From: RECO01 sp050485385
GTDB lineage: Bacteria; Pseudomonadota; Alphaproteobacteria; Geminicoccales; Geminicoccaceae
Reading direction: 5' to 3'
NCBI GenBank assembly: GCA_050485385.1
Contig: JBJHBG010000045.1
Coordinates: 1-34,731, forward strand
DNA: 34,731 bases
Shown here: one piece after another, positions 18,032 through 28,130 of the stretch
How positions within the stretch are numbered: position 1 is the first letter of the stretch
Layout of the letters: every line of letters begins with the position of its first letter
Program-made: the position numbers and the translations under genes
The notes under the pieces: generated by a model
Database searches by the model: none
What the model was told of the DNA's origin: nothing
The model's input: only the letters and a program-made list of their open reading frames with translations

Positions 18032-18985
18032 CTACAGAACGAAACCGAGATAGGCGCCGTAGGCGGCGAGGAGGAGGGCGCCTTCGAGGCGGGTGACGCG
18101 CCAGCCGGTGCGGACGAGGAAGAGGGTGAGGGCGGTGGCGGCGACCATGGCCCAGACGTCGAAGCGGGCGATCTCGGGCGGGATGGGGATCGGCTGCACC
18201 AGGGCCGTGGTGCCGAGGATGAAGAGGATGTTGAAGATGTTGGAGCCGATGACGTTGCCGATGGCGACCTCGGTCTGACGGCGTAGCCCGGCGACGATGG
18301 CGGTGGCGAGCTCGGGCAGCGAGGTGCCGACGGCGACGAGGGTGAGGCCGATGACGGTCTCGGTGACGCCGAGCGCGCGGGCGACGTCGACCGCGGCGGA
18401 GACGAGCCAGTCGGCGCCGACGACGACGCCGACGAGGCCGAGGGCGGCGAGCAGCAGGGCGGGGACGAGGCCGAGGCCGGGGGTGGCCTTCAGCTCGGCT
18501 TCCTCGAGGTAGACCTTCTCGGCCGGGGTGTGGCGGCGCTTTTCGAGGACGTAGGTCGTGACGACGTAGGCGAGGAGGCAGGCGACGAGGACGGCGCCCA
18601 CGGGCCGGGTCAATTCGCCCCAGAGGACGACGCCGACGCCGATCGCCGTGGCGAGCGCGAGCACGGCGCCGTCGCGGCGGAAGGCCGCGGCTTCGACCGG
18701 CAGCGGGAAGAGCAGGGCGCCGAGGCCGAGGATCAAGAGGAGGTTGGCGATGTTGGAGCCGACGACGTTGCCGACGGCGATGCCGGGGGCGCCGACGAGG
18801 GCGGCGTTGACCGAGGTGACGAGCTCGGGCGTGGAGGTGCCGAAGCCGACGATGACGAGACCGGCGAGGAGCGGCGAGACGCCGAGGCGGGCGGCGGTGG
18901 CGACGGCACCGCGGACGAGGAACTCGCCGCCGACCAGGAGCAGGGCGAGGCCGGCGACGAGGAAGGCGACGGTGGTGGCATCCAA
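18032..18985 (-). CDS. CaCA family sodium/calcium exchanger, YrbG-like
   Basis: This inner-membrane cation antiporter of the Ca2+/cation antiporter superfamily probably exchanges Ca2+ for Na+ or H+. The 317-residue protein has about ten membrane helices in two inverted halves. Each half has its alpha repeat: GFGTSTPELVTSVNAAL with GNVVGSNIANLL, and AVGTSLPELATAIVAGL with GNVIGSNIFNIL. A charged cytoplasmic loop (LEKRRHTPAEKVYLEEAELK) joins them. I chose the TTG at 18985, because GGAG lies 8 bases upstream and the product then starts directly with the first helix. A longer frame upstream reads as Pro/Ala-rich sequence. The ion specificity is inferred from the family. Confidence 0.9.
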   Translation of the reverse strand: MDATTVAFLVAGLALLLVGGEFLVRGAVATAARLGVSPLLAGLVIVGFGTSTPELVTSVNAALVGAPGIAVGNVVGSNIANLLLILGLGALLFPLPVEAAAFRRDGAVLALATAIGVGVVLWGELTRPVGAVLVACLLAYVVTTYVLEKRRHTPAEKVYLEEAELKATPGLGLVPALLLAALGLVGVVVGADWLVSAAVDVARALGVTETVIGLTLVAVGTSLPELATAIVAGLRRQTEVAIGNVIGSNIFNILFILGTTALVQPIPIPPEIARFDVWAMVAATALTLFLVRTGWRVTRLEGALLLAAYGAYLGFVL

Positions 18986-19083
18986 GGGAGGCGCTCCGCC
19001 GCGGGGAAACGGCGTCGCGGCGGCAGCGGATGTGGGCCTCGGCCCCGGTCTTGGCAAGCGGCGGAGCGGCTCGCCGGTTTTCC

Positions 19084-19112
19084 TTGGCCGCGACCCTGCC
19101 CCTTGCTATACG
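19084..19112 (+). promoter_or_regulatory. Candidate sigma-70 promoter of tRNA-Leu
   Basis: TTGGCC at 19084-19089 and TATACG at 19107-19112 are separated by 17 bases. The predicted start is about 30 bases before the mature tRNA 5' end. The -10 box matches the consensus at 4 of 6 positions. The same transcript could continue into tig, because no terminator is visible after the tRNA. Confidence 0.5.
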
Positions 19113-19148
19113 CGCACCTCCTGGCGGCGGGGGTGCCGGCCGAGCCGA

Positions 19149-19233
19149 GCGGGCGTGGCGGAACTGGTAGACGCGCGGGATTTAGGTTCCCGTGGCTTCG
19201 GCCGTGGGGGTTCGAGTCCCTCCGCCCGCACCA
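19149..19233 (+). tRNA. tRNA-Leu(UAG)
   Basis: The acceptor stem pairs GCGGGCG (19149-19155) with CGCCCGC (19223-19229), followed by discriminator A and an encoded CCA, 85 bases in all. The anticodon arm CGGGA-TTTAGGT-TCCCG places TAG at the anticodon. A long variable arm (TGGCTTCGGCCG) and T-loop GGTTCGAGTCC mark a class II tRNA, as expected for leucine. It precedes trigger factor by 71 bases on the same strand. Confidence 0.97.
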
Positions 19234-19304
19234 GGAACCCGCCACCGCTGGGCAGGCGGCCGGGATCGACCCATCGCCCCGGATCAGACGAGAAGGCACG
19301 ACGG

Positions 19305-20657
19305 ATGCAGGTGACGGAGCTCTCCGCCGAGGGATTGAAGCGCGCTTACAAGGTGGTGGTCCCCGCCGCCGAGATCGAGGAGCGCGTGCAGGGCCGGCTG
19401 GAGGAGATCAAGCAGAAAGCGCGCATGCCGGGCTTCCGTCCCGGCAAGGTGCCGCTGGCGCTGCTGAAGAAGCAGTATGGCCGCTCGGTCCTGGGCGAGG
19501 TGGTCGAGGACCGGGTCAATGCCGGCTCGCAGAAGGCGATCGAGGAGCACGGCCTGAAGCCGGCGCTCAGGCCGAAGATCGAGCTCACCAGCTTCGACGA
19601 GGGCAAGGATCTCGAGTTCTCGATGGACGTCGAGGTGCTGCCGGAGCTGCCCGAGGTCGAGCTGAAGACCATCGCCATCGAGAAGCCGGTAACCAAGGTG
19701 GCCGACGCGGAGTTGGCGAAGGCGCTCGACGAGTTCCGCCAGTCGCAGGCCGAATGGGAGACGCCGGAGCCGGCCCGTCCGAGCCAGGACGGTGATCGCC
19801 TCACGATCGATTTCGTCGGCAAGGTCGCGGGCGAGCCGTTCGAGGGCGGTGCGGCCGAGGGCTTCAAGCTGGTGCTCGGCCGGGGCATGATGATCCCGGG
19901 CTTCGAGAGCGGGCTCGTGGGCGTCGATGCGGGCGCTGCCACGGTGGTCGAGCTGACCTTCCCCGAGGACTACGGCAAGGCCGAGCTGGCGGGTAAGCCC
20001 GCGACCTTCGACGTGACGGTGCACGAGGTCGAGGCGCCGAAGCTGCCGGAGGTGAACGAGGCCTTCGCCGAGAAGTTGGGCTTCGAGAACCTGGACGAGT
20101 TGAAGACCACCTTCCGCTCGCGGTTGCAGGAGCGCTACGACGACACCTCGCGCTTCCGCGCCAAGCGCGCGCTATTGGACGTGCTCGCCGAGCGGCACGA
20201 TTTCGAGGTGCCGCCGGGCATGGTCGAGATCGAGTTCGAGGCGATCTGGAAGCAGCTCACCGAAGAGATGGAACGCCAGGGCCAGACCTTCGAGCAGTCG
20301 GGCAAGACCGAGGAGGCGACCAAGGCCGAGTACCGCTCGATCGCGGAGCGACGGGTGCGGCTCGGGCTGATCCTCTCCGACGTGGGCACCAAGAACGAGA
20401 TCGAGGTCACGCCGGACGAGTTGGCGCGGGCGGTAGCGATGCAGGCGCGGCGCTATCCCGGCAAGGAGCGCGAGGTCTTCGAGTTCTTCCAGAACAACGC
20501 CGAGGCGCGCCAGCAACTCAGGGCCCCCTTGTTCGAGGACAAGGTGGTGGACTTCATCATGCAGATCGCCCAGGTGACGACCAAGGAGGTAACCCCCGAG
20601 GAGTTGATGCGCGATCCCGACGAGACCGAGGCTGACGACGCCCCGGCGACCGCCTGA
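19305..20657 (+). CDS. tig: Trigger factor
   Basis: Trigger factor is the ribosome-bound chaperone that meets nascent chains at the exit tunnel. The 450-residue product starts MQVTELSAEGLKRAYKVVVP. It carries the ribosome-docking signature GFRPGKVPLALLKKQYG at about residue 44, and then the FKBP-like prolyl isomerase domain (DRLTIDFVGKV, then MIPGFESGLVGVDAG). The long helical C-terminal chaperone arms follow. The ATG at 19305 is preceded by AGAAGG and gives the standard N-terminus; upstream in-frame codons would read through tRNA-Leu. The acidic tail is short. The tig-clpP-clpX order is widespread in bacteria. Confidence 0.97.
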   Translation: MQVTELSAEGLKRAYKVVVPAAEIEERVQGRLEEIKQKARMPGFRPGKVPLALLKKQYGRSVLGEVVEDRVNAGSQKAIEEHGLKPALRPKIELTSFDEGKDLEFSMDVEVLPELPEVELKTIAIEKPVTKVADAELAKALDEFRQSQAEWETPEPARPSQDGDRLTIDFVGKVAGEPFEGGAAEGFKLVLGRGMMIPGFESGLVGVDAGAATVVELTFPEDYGKAELAGKPATFDVTVHEVEAPKLPEVNEAFAEKLGFENLDELKTTFRSRLQERYDDTSRFRAKRALLDVLAERHDFEVPPGMVEIEFEAIWKQLTEEMERQGQTFEQSGKTEEATKAEYRSIAERRVRLGLILSDVGTKNEIEVTPDELARAVAMQARRYPGKEREVFEFFQNNAEARQQLRAPLFEDKVVDFIMQIAQVTTKEVTPEELMRDPDETEADDAPATA

Positions 20658-20692
20658 CCCAGCCCCCTTTCGCCTGCGGCAAGGACCGAGCG

Positions 20693-21301
20693 ATGCAAGC
20701 CAATCTCGTGCCGATGGTGGTCGAGCAGACCAGCCGCGGCGAGCGCGCCTACGACATCTTTTCCCGGATGCTCAAGGAACGCATCATCTTCCTGACCGGC
20801 ATGGTCGAGGATCAGATGGCGTCCTTGATCTGTGCGCAGCTGCTGTTCCTGGAGGCGGAGAACCCGGACAAGGACATCGCCTTCTACATCAACTCGCCGG
20901 GCGGCGTGGTGACCTCGGGGCTAGCCATCTACGACACGATGCAGCTCATCAAGCCGGACGTCGCCACCTTCTGTATCGGTCAGGCAGCGTCCATGGGCTC
21001 GCTTCTATTGATGGCGGGGGCGGCGGGCAAGCGGCACTGCCTGCCGCACGCGCGGGTAATGGTGCATCAGCCCTCCGGCGGCTTTCAGGGTCAAGCCACC
21101 GACATCGAAATCCACGCCCGCGAGATCCTGGCGATCCGCAAGCGCTTGAACGAACTCTACGTCAAGCACACCGGTCAAGACATCAAGGTGATCGAGGACG
21201 CCATGGAGCGCGACCGCTTCATGAGCGCCGAGGATGCGATGGCGTTCGGCTTGGTCGACAAGGTGGTGGAACAGCGCGCGGCCACGCCGAAGGCGGGTTA
21301 G
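20693..21301 (+). CDS. clpP: ATP-dependent Clp protease proteolytic subunit
   Basis: ClpP forms the tetradecameric serine protease chamber that degrades proteins unfolded by ClpX or ClpA. The 202-residue product shows the catalytic triad Ser100 (GQAASMGSLLL), His125 (VMVHQPSGG) and Asp174 (MERDRFMS). The N-terminal segment LVPMVVEQTSRGERAYDIFS is typical and probably includes a short propeptide. AAGGA lies 8 bases before the ATG at 20693. It follows tig by 35 bases and is probably transcribed with it. clpX follows after a 139-base gap that may hold its own promoter. Confidence 0.98.
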   Translation: MQANLVPMVVEQTSRGERAYDIFSRMLKERIIFLTGMVEDQMASLICAQLLFLEAENPDKDIAFYINSPGGVVTSGLAIYDTMQLIKPDVATFCIGQAASMGSLLLMAGAAGKRHCLPHARVMVHQPSGGFQGQATDIEIHAREILAIRKRLNELYVKHTGQDIKVIEDAMERDRFMSAEDAMAFGLVDKVVEQRAATPKAG

Positions 21302-21378
21302 GCGAGGGCGTCCGCGAGGGCAGCGCGGATGCGGCATCTGGGTGCGCACGGATGGGTTCCTGCGACCTGCCGGCAGGG

Positions 21379-21407
21379 TTGTGGGTGAGTGTCACGGGGT
21401 CTAGTGT
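21379..21407 (+). promoter_or_regulatory. Weak promoter-like pair before clpX
   Basis: TTGTGG (21379-21384) and TAGTGT (21402-21407) are 17 bases apart in the clpP-clpX gap. Each matches the sigma-70 consensus at only three positions. Spacing and location are right but the boxes are poor. I see no clear heat-shock promoter in the gap. Confidence 0.25.
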
Positions 21408-21440
21408 CGTGGCTTGGCCCGAACCTGGACGATCGGTTTC

Positions 21441-22712
<1,272 letters not shown>

Positions 22713-22730
22713 GCAAGGCAAGGCAAGACC

Positions 22731-22796
22731 AGGCAGGGGGCTTTTTCCCCTGCCCCCCTGCACATTCGGGGGGCGCGGGGGGCCAAGAGCCCCCCG
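22731..22796. repeat. Composite GC-hairpin intergenic repeat, copy C
   Basis: Between the convergent ends of clpX and the CBS gene are three hairpins. GCAGGGG (22733-22739) pairs with CCCCTGC (22747-22753) around GCTTTTT. CCCCCC (22753-22758) pairs with GGGGGG (22768-22773). CGGGGGGC (22776-22783) pairs with GCCCCCCG (22789-22796) around CAAGA. The layout is that of copy B. It is placed to end transcription from both sides, although T-runs lie in the loops, not after the stems. Confidence 0.75.
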
Positions 22797-22819
22797 GTTC
22801 CTTGCTCGTCAGCGCGTCG

Positions 22820-23515
22820 TCAGTAGGCGCCGGTGAGGTAGGGCGGGCGGACGGTGAGGTGGTTTTCGACCGCCTTCACGCCTTTGGTTCCGGCGGCCGC
22901 AACCTCCACCGCTTGGCGTTCGGTCTGGCTGGCAACGAAGCCCCAGAGGCCCACGGTGCCGTCCGTCGCGATGACATTGAGCGTGGTGGTGGTGGCGAGA
23001 CCGGCGGTCTGGATCTCCTTCAGCACCGCCTCGCTGATCTGCTGGTCGCTCACGGCCATCGGTGCCGCCGTGTGGTCGGCCGCCTTGACCACCAGCCGCA
23101 GCATGTCCGAGCGGCTGACGATGCCCATGAGCCGGCCCTGGTCGAGCACCGGCACGCGCTTGACCCGCGCCTTTTCCATGAGGGTCGCGACCTCGGCGAC
23201 ATCGGCGTCGGGGGCGATCGTCTTGAGGTCGCGGCTCATCACGTCCTCGGCGCGCTGACCGTGCGCCTTCAGATAGGCCTGGGCGCGATCCTCGGTCGAG
23301 CGGAACAACTCGCTCCACCAGGACGGTCGCGTCTCGGTACCCGCTTCCTCGCGGTGGAGGAGGTCGGCTTCGGAGACGATGCCCACGAGCTTGCCGCCGT
23401 CCACCACCGGCACGGCGCTGATCCGGCGCTCCACCAGGAGTTGGGCCACGGCGCTCACCGGCGTGGTCGGGCTCACCGTCACGACCTCGGTCGTCATGAT
23501 GTCACGGGCACGCAT
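22820..23515 (-). CDS. CBS domain pair and BON domain protein
   Basis: The 231-residue protein has two CBS modules (about residues 7-60 and 90-145). The first begins DIMTTEVVTVSPTTPVSAVA and has AVPVVDGGKLVGIVSEADLL. The second has RVPVLDQGRLMGIVSRSDML. A C-terminal BON-like domain follows (about 155-225; TLNVIATDGTVGLWGFV). CBS pairs usually bind adenosine nucleotides as sensors; BON domains are thought to bind membranes or phospholipid. The combination is common in proteobacteria but its role is not settled. There is no signal peptide, so it is probably cytoplasmic. The ATG at 23515 is preceded by GGGAG. It is divergent from the exporter gene and convergent with clpX. Confidence 0.88.
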   Translation of the reverse strand: MRARDIMTTEVVTVSPTTPVSAVAQLLVERRISAVPVVDGGKLVGIVSEADLLHREEAGTETRPSWWSELFRSTEDRAQAYLKAHGQRAEDVMSRDLKTIAPDADVAEVATLMEKARVKRVPVLDQGRLMGIVSRSDMLRLVVKAADHTAAPMAVSDQQISEAVLKEIQTAGLATTTTLNVIATDGTVGLWGFVASQTERQAVEVAAAGTKGVKAVENHLTVRPPYLTGAY

Positions 23516-23669
23516 GCTAGGGCTCCCTTTTTGGTTGGCGGCAGCGGCCGCACGTCGTCCTGCCCACTTTGGCATTTACGCATAGCCGGTTCCATCGTTC
23601 CCGGCGTTGACTTCACGCATGGCAGCACGACCCTAAGCGTGCGGGGTGGCGTTTTCGTGTGGGACTTTC

Positions 23670-24872
23670 ATGGCATTGCCGCGTTCGTTCGGCTTCATGC
23701 TGCTGCTCGTGGCGCTGACGGCCATGGGGCCGTTTGCCATGCAGATTTTTTTGCCGGCCCTGCCGGCGATCCAGGCGGCCTATGGGGTCGACGTCGCTAC
23801 CGCCCAGCTCGTGTTCAGCCTGTCCGGCTTCGCCATGGCGCTCGGCACGCTCGCCTACGGTCCCCTCGCCGATCGTCACGGCCGCCGGCCCGTCCTGGTG
23901 TGGGCCATCGTGCTGTTCGTCGCCGGCAGCGTGATCGCCACCCTCGCCCACACCATCGAGGTGCTGATTCTCGGCCGCTTCGTGCAGGCGGCGGGCGGCG
24001 TCGCCGGCCTCGTGCTCACCCGCACCATCGTCCGCGACCTGTTCGACCGCTCGCGCTCGGCGGAGATGATCGCCTGGCTCACCGTCGGCATGGTCGCCGT
24101 GCCCATGGTTTCGCCGGCGATCGGCGGGCTGTTCGTCGACTTCGCGTCCTGGCGGCTGAACTTCCTCGCACCGGCGCTCGCCGGCCTCGTGCTCCTCTAC
24201 GCCACCTACGCCCATCTGCCGGAGACCCGGCCCGAAGCCACCGAGGCTCAGGTTCGGCGCGGCTTCATGCCCGGTTCCATGAGCCTCCTGCGCCAGCCGC
24301 AGTTCCTCGGATATGCCCTGCACGGCACCGGCTCGTTCGCCGCCTTCTTCGCCTTTCTCGCGGGCGCTCCCTACGTCGTACAGCAGGTGATGGACCAGCC
24401 GGCCACGGCCTATGGCCTCTGGTTCGTGCTCAACGCCTTCGGCTTCATGATGGGCAATCTGACGGCGGCACGGCTGTCGGCGTGGTTCGGCCTCGACCGC
24501 ATGATCGTGGCGGGCACGGCCCTCGTGCTGCTCGGTGTCGGCGCGACGCTGGCCACCATGCTCCAGGGTCCTTGGACCCCGGCGGCCCTGTTCCTGCCCA
24601 TGATGGTGACCGCCTACGGCCAGGGGCTCGGCATGCCCAACGCCCAGGCCGGTGCGCTCTCCGTCAACCCCACGCTCGCCGGCACCGCCTCCGGGCTTGC
24701 CGGCTTCATGCAGATGGCGGTGGCCTCCGCTGTCGCCCAACTCGTCGGCGTGATGCAGAACGGCACGCCCTATCCGATGATCGTCGTGATGCTGATCTGC
24801 GGCGGGGTGATGGCGTTCTCGTTGCTGCTGATCCGCAAGCCCGTGGTGGCGCCGGCCGAGCGGCCGGCCTGA
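23670..24872 (+). CDS. MFS drug exporter, Bcr/CflA-like
   Basis: This 400-residue inner-membrane transporter has about 12 helices. The N-terminal half contains FLPALPAIQAAYGV and the MFS motif A GPLADRHGRRP (residues 64-74). FVQAAGGVAGLVLTRTIVRD is typical of the Bcr/CflA drug-resistance group, which exports drugs by proton antiport. The actual substrate is unknown. I prefer the ATG at 23670; a GTG at 23646 would add eight residues. A TTGACT at 23607-23612 could be a -35 box, but no good -10 box lies 16-18 bases on. Its stop is only 3 bases from the end of the convergent EF-hand gene. Confidence 0.9.
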   Translation: MALPRSFGFMLLLVALTAMGPFAMQIFLPALPAIQAAYGVDVATAQLVFSLSGFAMALGTLAYGPLADRHGRRPVLVWAIVLFVAGSVIATLAHTIEVLILGRFVQAAGGVAGLVLTRTIVRDLFDRSRSAEMIAWLTVGMVAVPMVSPAIGGLFVDFASWRLNFLAPALAGLVLLYATYAHLPETRPEATEAQVRRGFMPGSMSLLRQPQFLGYALHGTGSFAAFFAFLAGAPYVVQQVMDQPATAYGLWFVLNAFGFMMGNLTAARLSAWFGLDRMIVAGTALVLLGVGATLATMLQGPWTPAALFLPMMVTAYGQGLGMPNAQAGALSVNPTLAGTASGLAGFMQMAVASAVAQLVGVMQNGTPYPMIVVMLICGGVMAFSLLLIRKPVVAPAERPA

Positions 24873-24875
24873 GTC

Positions 24876-25382
24876 TCAGCGGCCGAACTGCGGCAGGACG
24901 AGGGCGGCCATGGCGCCGAGGCGGCCACGCAGGCTCGGCCAGTCGACCGCCTCGCGGTCGGTGACCACCTCGGCCAGCGGACGGTCGTCGAGGGCGATGT
25001 CGGCTTGCAGTTCCTCCGGCGTGAGCCGGCCGTCGCCGTTCTGGTCGTAGGAGGCGAACAGCTGCTCCAGACCGACGCTGTCGACCACGAAGAGGCCGAG
25101 TGCTATGGCCGCGCGCTCGGCGGCGGGAAGCTGGTCCCAGTTGGCGTTGCTCCAGGCGCGCAGCTCGCGCTGGGTCCGTTCCAGGTCCGTGAGCGTCAGC
25201 GTGCCGTCGCCGCTGCCGTCGGCATAGGCGAAGGCGGCATCGAAACACGCGGTCGAGGCCGCCGACGCGCAGAGTGGCGCCACCTCGTAGACGAAGCGGT
25301 GGAAGCGGCGCACGTCGTCGGCGAACGCCGGTGCCGCGATCAGGCCCGCCACGAGCGCGAGCGCCGTCAGCCGATGCCTCAT
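24876..25382 (-). CDS. Exported EF-hand calcium-binding protein
   Basis: The 168-residue protein begins with a clear signal peptide (MRHRLTALALVAGLIAAPAF, probable cleavage after AFA at 21) and is probably periplasmic. Two EF-hand loops are visible. One at residues 55-66, DGSGDGTLTLTD, ends in Asp and is slightly degenerate. The other, at 113-124, DQNGDGRLTPEE, is canonical with Glu at position 12. Two cysteines (38 and 46) could form a disulfide. Function is unknown beyond probable calcium binding. The ATG at 25382 overlaps the mutS stop, which implies translational coupling to a DNA repair gene with no obvious functional link. It is convergent with the MFS gene. Confidence 0.85.
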   Translation of the reverse strand: MRHRLTALALVAGLIAAPAFADDVRRFHRFVYEVAPLCASAASTACFDAAFAYADGSGDGTLTLTDLERTQRELRAWSNANWDQLPAAERAAIALGLFVVDSVGLEQLFASYDQNGDGRLTPEELQADIALDDRPLAEVVTDREAVDWPSLRGRLGAMAALVLPQFGR

Positions 25383-28030
25383 GCCTCTTCCCTTCCCTCG
25401 GCCCAAAGAGCCTTCAATCGGTAGAGCGTTTCCAACGCAGCCTTCGGGCTCAGCGCGTCCGGGTCCAGTTCGGCCAACGCCTCCTCCAGCGGATCGCCCG
25501 TCTCCGCCACCTCGGCTGCCAGTTCCTGAAACAGCGGCAGGTCGGTGACGAGGCTGCGCGGCGCCAGCTTCGCCTGCCGCTCGAGCCGTTGCAAGAGGAT
25601 GCCCGCGCGGGCGATCACCTGCGGCGGCAGGCCGGCGAGCCGGGCCACGTGCAGGCCGTAGGAGCGATCCGCCGCACCCGGGGCCACTTCGTGCAGGAAC
25701 ACCACCTCCGAGCGCCACTCCTTCACCTTCATCGTGTGGCAGGCGAGCCGCTCCAGCCGCTCGGCGAGGTCCGTCAGCTCGTGGAAGTGGGTCGCGAACA
25801 GCCCGCGGCAACGGACCTGGTCGTGCAGATGCTCGACCACGGCCCAGGCGAGCGAGAGGCCGTCGTGCGTCGCCGTCCCCCGGCCGATCTCGTCGAGGAT
25901 GACGAGCGAACGTTCGCTCGCCTGGTTCAGGATCGCCGCCGTCTCCACCATCTCCACCATGAAGGTGGAACGGCCGCGGGCGAGGTCGTCGGCGGCACCC
26001 ACGCGGCTGAACAGCCGGTCGACGATGCCGATGCGGGCACTCGCGGCCGGCACGAAGGCTCCGGCCTGGGCGAGGATGACGAGCAGCGCGTTCTGGCGAA
26101 GGAAGGTGCTCTTGCCCGCCATGTTGGGGCCGGTGAGCAGCCACAGGCGGCTCGCCTCGCCCAGACGGCAGTCGTTGGCGACGAAGCGGGTGCTGGCGCT
26201 GCGCAGCGCTGCCTCGACCACGGGATGGCGGCCGCCCACCACCTCGAAGGCGAGGTCCTCGGTCAACTCCGGCCGCACCCAGCCCTCCTCGACGGCGACC
26301 GCCGCCCAGGCGGCGGCGACGTCCAGCCGGGCGAGCGCGCGCGCTGCCGTGGCCAGCGCCGGGGCTTGGACCAGCACAGCCGCCGTCAGCTGCTCCAGGA
26401 GCACCGCCTCGCGCGCCTTCGCCTCCTCGTCGGCGCGGTTGAGCGCGAGTTCCAACTCGGTCAGTTCCTCGACGGCGAAGCGGCTGGCGTTGGCGAGCCC
26501 CTGGCGGCGGACGAACCGCTCCGCCAGGGCATCCGCCCGTGCCGCCGGCACCTCGACGAAGTAGCCGAGCATGTGGTTGTGGCGGATCTTGAGCTGGCCA
26601 ACGCCGGTCTGCGTCCGGAGGTCCGCCTCCAACGCGGCAATATGCTTGCGGCCTTGGTCGCGGAGGCTCCGTGCCCGGTCCAGCGCAGCGTCGTAGCCGG
26701 CACGGATGGCCTCGCCCTCGCGGGCGAGCCGGGGCGGGGTCTCGACCAGCGCACGCTCCAGCCGGTCGGCGAGCCCGTCGTCCGTGTCGAGGGCCGCCCG
26801 CATGTCGGGCCGCAGTTCCTGCAAGGCCGGCGCCGCATCGTCGAGCCGGGCGTCGATCGTCGCGAGCAGGGCGAGGGTGCGAGCGACGGCGCCGAGGTCG
26901 CGTGGGCCGCCACGGCCGAGGCCGAGCCGGGCGAGCGCCCGCTCCAGGTCGGGTGCCTCGCGCAGCAGACCCCTTAGCGCCTCGCGCCGCTGGCCGTCGT
27001 CGACCAGTGCCTGGACGCGGCGGTGGCGACGGGCGATCCGGTCGCGGTCGGTGAGGGGGGCCGCGAGTTGGCTTGCGAGCAGCCGGGCGCCGCCCGCCGT
27101 GCGGGTGCGGTCGACGGCGGCGAGCAGGCTGCCCTGGCTGCCGCCGCCCAGGGCTTCCGTCAGTTCCAGATTGCGCCGCGTCGCGGGGTCGAGCAGCAGA
27201 TGGTGGGCCGCGTCCTCCCGCACGAGGGGCTGGAGCGTCGGCATGGCGCCCTTCTGCGTCGCCTCGACGTAGGCCAGCACCGCACCGGCGGCCCCGCGCT
27301 CGCTCGCCGTAAAGCCGCCGAAGCCGTCGAGCGTGGCGACGCCATAGGCCTGGAGCAGCCGCCGCTCGCCGCCCGCGGGGGCGAAGCTCGACGCCGCCAG
27401 CGGCACGAGCCGGTCCTGCCAGCCGGCAAGCCCCGCGATGTCGGCGCGATCCTCCGGGATCAGCACCTCCTGCGGGTCGAGCCGGGCGAGCATGGCGGCG
27501 AGCCCGTCGCGCGGGAGCGGGGCGGTGGCGAAGCGGCCGGAGGCGAGGTCGAGCCAAGCGACGGCGGCCGGCATCGCGTCCTCGCTGGCGATGGCTGCCA
27601 GGTAGTTGTCGCGGCGGGCGTCGAGCAGTTCGTCCTCGGTCAGCGTCCCGGGCGTGACGATGCGGACGACGTTGCGCTTGACGAGCTTGGCGCTGCCGGG
27701 TCGCTTCTTCGCCTCGGCCGGGTCCTCCAGCTGCTCGCAGACGGCGACGCGAAAGCCGCGCCGGATCAGACGCTGGAGGTAGGCCTCGGCGTTGTGCACC
27801 GGCACGCCGCACATCGGTATGTCCTGGCCGTCGTGCTTGCCGCGTCGGGTGAGGGCGATGTCGAGCGCTTCCGCCGCCTTGATCGCATCGTCGAAGAACA
27901 GCTCGTAGAAATCGCCCATCCGATAGAACAGGAGTTGGTCCGGATGCGCCGCCTTGATCGCCAGATATTGCCGCATCATCGGCGTTGCGGCGGCATCGAC
28001 GCCGGTGGGGGCGGCATTCGGGTACGCCAT
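25379..28030 (-). CDS. mutS: DNA mismatch repair protein MutS
   Basis: MutS recognises base mismatches and small loops and starts mismatch repair with MutL. The 883-residue protein has the mismatch-wedge motif Phe41-Tyr42-Glu43 in GDFYELFF. It has a connector with CGVPVHNAEAYLQRLIRRGF, lever and clamp domains, and the ABC-type ATPase with Walker A GPNMAGKSTFLRQ near residue 633. The signature LARGRSTFMVEM and Walker B LVILDEIGRGTATHDG follow, then ATHFHELTDLA. The ATG at 28030 gives a normal N-terminus before TPMMRQYLAIKA. Length is normal. The stop overlaps the EF-hand gene. It is divergent from the unrecognised gene at 28131. Confidence 0.98.
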   Translation of the reverse strand: MAYPNAAPTGVDAAATPMMRQYLAIKAAHPDQLLFYRMGDFYELFFDDAIKAAEALDIALTRRGKHDGQDIPMCGVPVHNAEAYLQRLIRRGFRVAVCEQLEDPAEAKKRPGSAKLVKRNVVRIVTPGTLTEDELLDARRDNYLAAIASEDAMPAAVAWLDLASGRFATAPLPRDGLAAMLARLDPQEVLIPEDRADIAGLAGWQDRLVPLAASSFAPAGGERRLLQAYGVATLDGFGGFTASERGAAGAVLAYVEATQKGAMPTLQPLVREDAAHHLLLDPATRRNLELTEALGGGSQGSLLAAVDRTRTAGGARLLASQLAAPLTDRDRIARRHRRVQALVDDGQRREALRGLLREAPDLERALARLGLGRGGPRDLGAVARTLALLATIDARLDDAAPALQELRPDMRAALDTDDGLADRLERALVETPPRLAREGEAIRAGYDAALDRARSLRDQGRKHIAALEADLRTQTGVGQLKIRHNHMLGYFVEVPAARADALAERFVRRQGLANASRFAVEELTELELALNRADEEAKAREAVLLEQLTAAVLVQAPALATAARALARLDVAAAWAAVAVEEGWVRPELTEDLAFEVVGGRHPVVEAALRSASTRFVANDCRLGEASRLWLLTGPNMAGKSTFLRQNALLVILAQAGAFVPAASARIGIVDRLFSRVGAADDLARGRSTFMVEMVETAAILNQASERSLVILDEIGRGTATHDGLSLAWAVVEHLHDQVRCRGLFATHFHELTDLAERLERLACHTMKVKEWRSEVVFLHEVAPGAADRSYGLHVARLAGLPPQVIARAGILLQRLERQAKLAPRSLVTDLPLFQELAAEVAETGDPLEEALAELDPDALSPKAALETLYRLKALWAEGREEA

Positions 28031-28130
28031 TCGCCTTTACCGTGCCTTAACCATGAGTGGTCATCCTAGGGTTGTATCAAGACGGCGCCGCCGCAGATCG
28101 GCGAGCCGCCCCGAGGATGGGAGACCCGCC

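Noticed and set aside
18648..19304. Upstream extension of trigger factor
   Set aside because: It would read through the antisense of the exchanger gene and through tRNA-Leu; the standard N-terminus begins at 19305.
25379..27812. A very long second frame on the minus strand across mutS
   Set aside because: Only its last 168 codons, the EF-hand gene, resemble a protein. The rest is low-complexity shadow of mutS.
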